From: Thiocapsa sp035467215 | Lineage (GTDB): Bacteria; Pseudomonadota; Gammaproteobacteria; Chromatiales; Chromatiaceae | Length of the DNA stretch: 33,812 bases | Assembly (NCBI RefSeq): GCF_035467215.1 | Contig: NZ_DATITZ010000247.1 | Span: forward strand, 1 to 33,812 | Direction: 5' to 3' | In this document: positions 29,592 through 33,812 of the stretch, piece after piece | Layout of the letters: each line of letters begins with the position of its first letter | Position numbering within the stretch: the stretch's first letter is position 1 | Translations under genes and position numbers: made by a program | The notes under the pieces: model-generated | The model's database searches: none | The model's input: the letters and a program-made list of their open reading frames with translations, nothing else | Told to the model about the DNA's origin: nothing

Positions 29592-31142
29592 ATGACCGCA
29601 AAAGACCACTTGATCATTTTCGACACGACCCTGCGCGACGGCGAGCAGAGTCCGGGCGCATCCATGACCCGCGACGAGAAGGTGCGCATCGCCAAGGCGT
29701 TGGAACGGATGCGTGTCGATGTGATCGAGGCGGGGTTCCCGATCGCCAGTCCGGGTGATTTCGAGGCGGTCAAGGCGGTGGCCGAGACCGTCAAGGAGAG
29801 CCGGGTCTGCGGCCTGGCGCGCGCGCTCGACAAGGATATCGACCGTGCCGGCGAGGCGCTGGCGGGCGCGCACGCCGGGCGGATCCATACCTTTATCGCC
29901 ACCTCGCCTATCCACATGCAGCGCAAGCTGAACATGACCCCGGATCAGGTGCTCGCACAGGCGGTGCATGCCGTGCAGCGGGCGCGGCGTTACACCGACG
30001 ACGTGGAGTTCTCGCCCGAGGATGCCGGACGCTCCGAGATCGACTTTCTCTGTCGGGTCCTCGAGGCGGTCATCGACGCCGGTGCCGGGACCGTCAATAT
30101 CCCGGATACGGTCGGCTACAACATCCCGGATCAGTTCGGTAGCCTCATCCGAACCTTGCGCGAGCGCATCCCGAACGCCGACAAGGCGATCTTCTCGGTC
30201 CATTGTCACAACGACTTGGGACTCGCCGTCGCCAACTCGCTTGCCGCCGTGCGCAACGGCGCCCGCCAGGTGGAATGCACCATCAACGGTCTCGGCGAGC
30301 GCGCCGGCAACGCCGCACTCGAGGAGATCGTGATGACGGTGCGCACCCGTCAGGATCTATTCGATTGCCAGACCCGGCTCGATACCACCCAGATCATGAA
30401 CTGCTCGCGCCTGGTCTCGGGCATCACGGGCTTTGCCGTTCAGCCGAACAAGGCGGTGGTGGGCGCCAACGCCTTCGCGCACGAGTCCGGTATCCATCAG
30501 GACGGCGTGCTCAAGCACCGCGAGACCTACGAGATCATGCGTGCCGAGGATGTCGGCTGGAACGCCAATCGGATGGTGATGGGCAAGCATTCGGGCCGCA
30601 ACGCCTTTCGTACGCGGCTGCAGGAGCTCGGTATCGTCATGGGTTCGGAGGAAGAGCTCAATGCGGCCTTCTCGCGCTTCAAGGATCTGGCCGACAAGAA
30701 ACACGAGATCTTCGACGAAGACCTGCAGGCGCTGGTGACGGATGCGACCCTGGACGCGGCCAACGAACGGGTGAAGCTGGTCTCGCTGCGGGTCTGCTCC
30801 GAGACCGGCGAGACGCCCTGCGCCAACCTGGTGCTGATGTTTGACGGCGAGGAGCTGGCCGGAACCGCCAGCGGCGGCGGACCCGTAGATGCGACCTTCA
30901 AGGCGATCGAGACGATCGTCGACAGCGGAACCGTTCTGAAGCTCTACTCGGTCAACGCCATCACCAGCGGCACGGACGCACAGGGCGAGGTGACGGTCCG
31001 ACTCGAGCGCGGCGGGCGCATCGTCAACGGCCAGGGTGCGGATACCGATATCGTGATCGCCTCCGCCAAGGCCTACATCAACGCCTGCAACAAGATCCTC
31101 CAGCCGGCCCATCGCGCCCATCCACAGACCGGCGACGTCTGA
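29592..31142 (+). CDS. leuA: 2-isopropylmalate synthase
   Basis: LeuA (516 aa) condenses acetyl-CoA with 2-oxoisovalerate, the committed step of leucine synthesis. The TIM-barrel catalytic domain (about 1-300) has FDTTLRDGEQSPGASM, the GAGTVNIPDTVGY segment and the metal-binding HCHNDLG. It is followed by NAFAHESGIHQDGVLKHRETYEIM. The C-terminal regulatory LeuA dimer domain (about 390-500) senses leucine, with ATFKAIETIVDSG. Length is typical of the long, feedback-regulated form. The uracil-DNA glycosylase gene starts five bases after its stop. Confidence 0.97.
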   Translation: MTAKDHLIIFDTTLRDGEQSPGASMTRDEKVRIAKALERMRVDVIEAGFPIASPGDFEAVKAVAETVKESRVCGLARALDKDIDRAGEALAGAHAGRIHTFIATSPIHMQRKLNMTPDQVLAQAVHAVQRARRYTDDVEFSPEDAGRSEIDFLCRVLEAVIDAGAGTVNIPDTVGYNIPDQFGSLIRTLRERIPNADKAIFSVHCHNDLGLAVANSLAAVRNGARQVECTINGLGERAGNAALEEIVMTVRTRQDLFDCQTRLDTTQIMNCSRLVSGITGFAVQPNKAVVGANAFAHESGIHQDGVLKHRETYEIMRAEDVGWNANRMVMGKHSGRNAFRTRLQELGIVMGSEEELNAAFSRFKDLADKKHEIFDEDLQALVTDATLDAANERVKLVSLRVCSETGETPCANLVLMFDGEELAGTASGGGPVDATFKAIETIVDSGTVLKLYSVNAITSGTDAQGEVTVRLERGGRIVNGQGADTDIVIASAKAYINACNKILQPAHRAHPQTGDV

Positions 31143-31147
31143 GTCCT

Positions 31148-32059
31148 ATGGCGATGGACGAGCGCCGCCGCCTGGACTACCTGGGCGCGATGGGTGTCGA
31201 TGTCTGGGTGCCGCGTCATGTCGCTGCGGGTACAGTCGATAGCGCCGAAGAGACGGTCCTCGTCGAACCCGCGTCGCCCGTGCCGGGGCAAGCCGCTCCG
31301 AACTCGGTTCCGCCGTCCCCGCAGCCCGCGCACCCGGCCCCGCCGGTGCGTGCCATGGCTCCCGAGGTCGTGCCGAATCCGGTCGCGCCCGAACCCGTCG
31401 CGTCCGGACCGGTCGAGCCCGATCCGTCCGATGGTCCGTTGTCGCCCGATCCGGCAAAGATGGATTGGGATGCGCTCGAGACGGCGGTGTCCGGCTGCCG
31501 CGCCTGCGGACTCTGCGAGACCCGCACCAACACCGTCTTCGGCGTCGGCAGTCGCACTGCGGAACTCCTGATCGTCGGCGAGGCACCGGGCGCGGATGAG
31601 GATCGTGCCGGCGAGCCCTTCGTCGGGCGTGCCGGCCAGCTGCTCAACCGCATGCTCGCCGCGATCGGCCTGGCGCGCGATCAGGTCTACATCGCCAACG
31701 TGCTCAAGTGCCGTCCGCCCGGGAATCGCGATCCACGTCCCGAGGAGGCCAAGCAGTGCGAGGCCTACCTCATGCGGCAGATCGCGCTGCTCGGCCCGCG
31801 CGCGATCCTCTGCGTCGGGCGCGTCGCGGCTCAGCAGGTTCTGCAGACGGATGCGCCGCTGGGGAGTTTGAGGGGGCGTTGGCTTGAGTTTCGGGCGGGG
31901 TCGATCCCGCTGCGCGTGACCTATCATCCGGCCTATCTGTTGCGCTCGCCGGATCAGAAGGTGAAAGTCTGGGATGATTTGGTCGAGGTTGCGCGGCGCT
32001 TGCGCGAGGGGCAAGGCGCGGTAATCGGCCAAGGCAATGATAAAGATCAATCCAATTGA
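31148..32059 (+). CDS. Uracil-DNA glycosylase, Fe-S (family 4-like) with N-terminal linker
   Basis: A 303-aa protein. The C-terminal ~200 residues are a [4Fe-4S] uracil-DNA glycosylase that removes uracil from DNA: cluster cysteines Cys117, Cys120, Cys188 and Cys204, motif GEAPGADED (144-152), GRAGQLLNRML, NVLKCRPPGNRDP, and HPAYLLR (260-266). The N-terminus holds a short helical block RRRLDYLGAMGVDVWVPR (about 6-23), then roughly 70 residues rich in Pro, Val and Ala that look disordered. The helical block is probably an interaction peptide. Five bases from leuA, so likely cotranscribed. No strong Shine-Dalgarno. Confidence 0.93.
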   Translation: MAMDERRRLDYLGAMGVDVWVPRHVAAGTVDSAEETVLVEPASPVPGQAAPNSVPPSPQPAHPAPPVRAMAPEVVPNPVAPEPVASGPVEPDPSDGPLSPDPAKMDWDALETAVSGCRACGLCETRTNTVFGVGSRTAELLIVGEAPGADEDRAGEPFVGRAGQLLNRMLAAIGLARDQVYIANVLKCRPPGNRDPRPEEAKQCEAYLMRQIALLGPRAILCVGRVAAQQVLQTDAPLGSLRGRWLEFRAGSIPLRVTYHPAYLLRSPDQKVKVWDDLVEVARRLREGQGAVIGQGNDKDQSN

Positions 32060-32091
32060 TATAACTTATTTCATATTTAATCAATTGCTAA

Positions 32092-32097
32092 TATAAT
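32092..32097 (+). promoter_or_regulatory. Consensus -10 box (TATAAT) of the sulfur globule protein gene
   Basis: A perfect TATAAT in a markedly A/T-rich stretch (about 32040-32100), unlike the GC-rich surroundings. The hexamer 17 bases upstream (TTTCAT) is a poor -35 box. A start near 32104 would put the 5' end of the mRNA at the hairpin 32104-32128. Confidence 0.65.
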
Positions 32098-32103
32098 GCA
32101 TTC

Positions 32104-32128
32104 CGTGGATGTCGATGAGGCATCCACG
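32104..32128 (+). promoter_or_regulatory. 5'-leader hairpin of the sulfur globule protein mRNA
   Basis: CGTGGATG (32104-32111) and CATCCACG (32121-32128) form a perfect 8-bp stem with a 9-base loop. It begins 6-7 bases after the -10 box, so it would sit at the very 5' end of the transcript, where such stems shield mRNA from RNase E / RppH. Inferred stabiliser; no riboswitch class recognised. Confidence 0.5.
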
Positions 32129-32165
32129 CTTGCTGCCAACAACTTAGATCGATTCGGAGAATAGA

Positions 32166-32540
32166 ATGAACAAGCTTGCTACTGCTGCTGCCGTCGCTGC
32201 CCTCCTCGGTGCCTCCGCTTCCGCCTCCGCTTGGTGGGGTCCGGGTTACGGCGGCTACGGCCCCGGTTACGGTTCCGGTCTCGGCGATGCCTTCAGCGAC
32301 ATGTTCGGCGACGGCTACGGCGACTTCAACTTCGGCATGAGCGGCGGCGGCAGTGGTCGCGGCTACGGTCGCGGTCTGGGTCGCGGCTACGGCTACGGCT
32401 ACAACAACCCCTACTACTACGGTGCCCCTTACGGCTACGGCGCTCCGTACTACGGCGGCGGTTACCCCTACGCCTACCCCTACGCAGCACCGGTTGCCCC
32501 GGTGGCGCCTGTTGCTCCGGCTCAGCCAGAAGCCAAGTAA
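32166..32540 (+). CDS. Sulfur globule protein family (Sgp-like) secreted structural protein
   Basis: A 124-aa protein. The Sec signal peptide (NKLATAAAVAALLGASASASA, cleavage after Ala22) is followed by a mature part rich in Gly and Tyr: WWGPGYGGYGPGYG, then GRGYGRGLGRGYGYGY and YYYGAPYGYGAPYYGGGYP. It ends in a repeated APVAPV tail. This composition, and the WWGPG mature N-terminus, fit the envelope proteins of the periplasmic sulfur globules of purple sulfur bacteria (SgpA/SgpB group). Which paralogue it is cannot be told. GGAGA lies five bases before the ATG. It is a single-gene unit: consensus -10 box, 5' hairpin and strong terminator, suggesting high expression. Confidence 0.85.
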   Translation: MNKLATAAAVAALLGASASASAWWGPGYGGYGPGYGSGLGDAFSDMFGDGYGDFNFGMSGGGSGRGYGRGLGRGYGYGYNNPYYYGAPYGYGAPYYGGGYPYAYPYAAPVAPVAPVAPAQPEAK

Positions 32541-32588
32541 TAAGGTCTCCGATCGGGCGGTGCACCTCATGTGCGCCGCGGCAAAAAA

Positions 32589-32614
32589 GGCCGGGCAATC
32601 GCCCGGTCTTTTTT
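32589..32614 (+). terminator. Rho-independent terminator after the sulfur globule protein gene
   Basis: GGCCGGGC (32589-32596) pairs with GCCCGGTC (32601-32608) across a 4-base loop, followed by T6. A6 precedes the stem, so it could also terminate from the other strand. It is 48 bases past the stop at 32540. Confidence 0.92.
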
Positions 32615-32721
32615 GTTTTCCGCGGGCTCGCGCATGAGCCTGTTGACGTCGCTGATCGGGCGTGCGTCGGGTTCGGTGGACTTCGCTTTGGCTCGTCCGC
32701 CCTACCCGCCGGGGTCGAGCT

Positions 32722-33249
32722 TCACGCAACCATCAGGATGCCTGCAAAGGCCAGTGCGAGTCCGATCAAGGTCGCGACCAGCACGTCGCTGGGATAGTGC
32801 AGGCCGAGAATGATCCGCGAGCTGGCGACCAGCATGGTGAAGGGCACGAGGATCCAGGCGAGCTCGGGAACATAGTAGATGGCGACGCTCGAGAAGCTCA
32901 CGGCATGAAGCGTATGGCCGGAGGGAAAGCTGTAGCGGTCGAGCGGCGGGACCAGGGCGATGATCTCGGCGGCATAGTGACAGGGTCGTTCGCGCCGCGT
33001 ATAGACCTTCAGCGACTTGTAGAGCGCGAGCGCGACGCCCCCGGTGACGAGCATGTGCACACTGGCCTTGAGGCCGAGGAGTCCGTGGGTCAGCGGCAGG
33101 ATGGCGATCAAGCTGTACCAAAAGACCCCGTCGCCGAGCCGACTGACGACGGCGAAAGGGCGTTGAATCCACCGGCGCCGACCGCCGCGGCTCCAGGCGC
33201 GGCAGAGCGATACCTCGATCTCATTCAGATGTTGTAGCCACAGTCGCAC
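32722..33249 (-). CDS. PAP2-family membrane phosphatase
   Basis: A 175-aa integral membrane phosphatase of the type 2 phosphatidic acid phosphatase family. It shows the three-part signature: K-x6-RP as KVYTRRERP, PSGH in FPSGHTLHAV, and SR-x5-H-x3-D as SRIILGLHYPSD. Five to six hydrophobic segments are visible. Likely substrates are undecaprenyl pyrophosphate or phosphatidylglycerol phosphate; the sequence does not decide. The start is GTG 33249, with GGAGG at six bases. The open frame extends to 33465, but that overlaps the glycosyltransferase. It overlaps the end of that gene by 29 bases, implying coupling and perhaps a shared envelope-glycan role. Confidence 0.9.
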   Translation of the reverse strand: MRLWLQHLNEIEVSLCRAWSRGGRRRWIQRPFAVVSRLGDGVFWYSLIAILPLTHGLLGLKASVHMLVTGGVALALYKSLKVYTRRERPCHYAAEIIALVPPLDRYSFPSGHTLHAVSFSSVAIYYVPELAWILVPFTMLVASSRIILGLHYPSDVLVATLIGLALAFAGILMVA

Positions 33250-33812
33250 GGCAAGCCTCCGTTCCACGTTGTCGGTGGATGACCTGAAAGAGACGGTCCT
33301 CGACGCTCCGGATGACGCGGTCCCAACTGATCTCCTCGGCCGCGCGGCGGGCCTGTTCTCCGAGCTTTCGGACGCGTGGCAGGTCGCGAGCCAGCTCGCA
33401 TCCCGCAGCGATGAACGCTTCACGATCTCCTGACGGTAATGTAACCCCGTTCCGCCCGGGATCAATCAGAGATCGAGCCGCGGCATAATCGAAAGCGACG
33501 ACCGGTAGACCGCTGGCCATCGCCTCGAGCACCACGTTTCCGAATGTCTCGGTCAGGCTCGGAAAGAGGAAGAGATCGCCCGAGGCGTAATATTTCGAGA
33601 GCTCGACACCGATTTTGGACCCTGGACAGATGAAACCGGGGTTTTCGCGTTGGATCTGCTCCCGTGCAGGCCCCTCCCCGACCAGGATGAAACGCGCCTT
33701 CGGTCGAGCCGATTGAATCGCCTGAAAGGCGTCCCGCGCGAGATCGAGATTCTTCTCCGGTGCAATCCGCCCGACATAGAGTACGGCCAAGGTCTCCTCG
33801 TCGCAGCCCCAG
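33221..33812 (-). CDS. Glycosyltransferase, GT4-like (C-terminal part; gene begins outside the window)
   Basis: The last ~196 residues of a GT-B fold glycosyltransferase, open to the window edge. The nucleotide-sugar binding half is complete: LAVLYVGRIAPEKNLDL, ARFILVGEGPAR, and the signature DLFLFPSLTETFGNVVLEAMASGLPVVAFDYAAA with the E-x7-E pair. The GT4 group includes hexosyl- and mannosyltransferases of cell-surface glycan and glycolipid synthesis; the acceptor is unknown. No ATG within the window is the true start. It ends in overlap with the PAP2 gene. Confidence 0.92.
   Translation of the reverse strand, partial: WGCDEETLAVLYVGRIAPEKNLDLARDAFQAIQSARPKARFILVGEGPAREQIQRENPGFICPGSKIGVELSKYYASGDLFLFPSLTETFGNVVLEAMASGLPVVAFDYAAARSLIDPGRNGVTLPSGDREAFIAAGCELARDLPRVRKLGEQARRAAEEISWDRVIRSVEDRLFQVIHRQRGTEACRATVATTSE

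Noticed and set aside
1..33812. tRNA, rRNA or known riboswitch
   Set aside because: I saw no cloverleaf with a T-loop GGTTCGAATCC-type signature, no rRNA segments, and no recognisable riboswitch core in the short intergenic gaps.

Overview
The window reads as a high-GC chromosomal segment of a purple sulfur bacterium (Chromatiaceae). The two strongest pointers are a complete bidirectional NAD-reducing [NiFe] hydrogenase operon of the heteropentameric HoxEFUYH type, known from Thiocapsa roseopersicina and cyanobacteria, and a small secreted Gly/Tyr-rich protein of the sulfur globule protein type. Synteny is otherwise gammaproteobacterial: uvrA / MFS / ssb, and ampD / DUF1631 / nadC. A Thiocapsa-like genus is my inference. 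Genus cannot be fixed from the sequence alone. No gene-free stretch exceeds about 300 bases.

Layout. 1-2923: 5' part of uvrA (minus), divergent YajR-like MFS transporter, then ssb. 3146-6568: four-gene dTDP-L-rhamnose operon rfbBACD with start/stop overlaps. 6754-11165 (minus): lon, rsmA, tal. 11428-13796: a CYTH/CHAD protein and an exported rhodanese-like protein. 13930-19806 (minus): hoxE-F-U-Y-orf114-H-W, transcribed from 19806 downward, with the maturation protease HoxW last. 20027-23266: pssA, a 72-aa Cys-rich protein, a 388-aa protein I do not recognise, and an LpxH-like metallophosphatase. 23301-27240: ampD (minus), then DUF1631 and nadC. 27426-29344 (minus): cbpA-cbpM chaperone pair and an internally deleted Ycf46-type AAA ATPase. 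29592-32059: leuA and a family-4-type uracil-DNA glycosylase. 32166-32540: sulfur globule protein with its own promoter and terminator. 32722-33812 (minus): PAP2-family phosphatase and the C-terminal part of a glycosyltransferase.

The most unusual feature is a family of four paired inverted-repeat elements (2920-3112, 6565-6757, 10001-10191, 27237-27429), each 191-193 bp. Each has two roughly 86-bp modules ending in TTAAACCGCG / CGCGGTTTAA, joined by an 18-22-bp A/T-rich linker. The two modules (A and B) differ from each other but are conserved between elements, and two elements are inverted relative to the other two. The TAA in the element tips serves as the stop codon of ssb, rfbD, lon, nadC and cbpM, and the element at 10001 abuts the rsmA start codon. 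This looks like a non-coding mobile repeat (MITE- or REPIN-like) that settles at gene ends and may act as a bidirectional terminator.

Two further points deserve follow-up: the Ycf46-like gene that lost its whole ATPase core but kept its reading frame, and the 114-aa gene of unknown function lodged between hoxY and hoxH.
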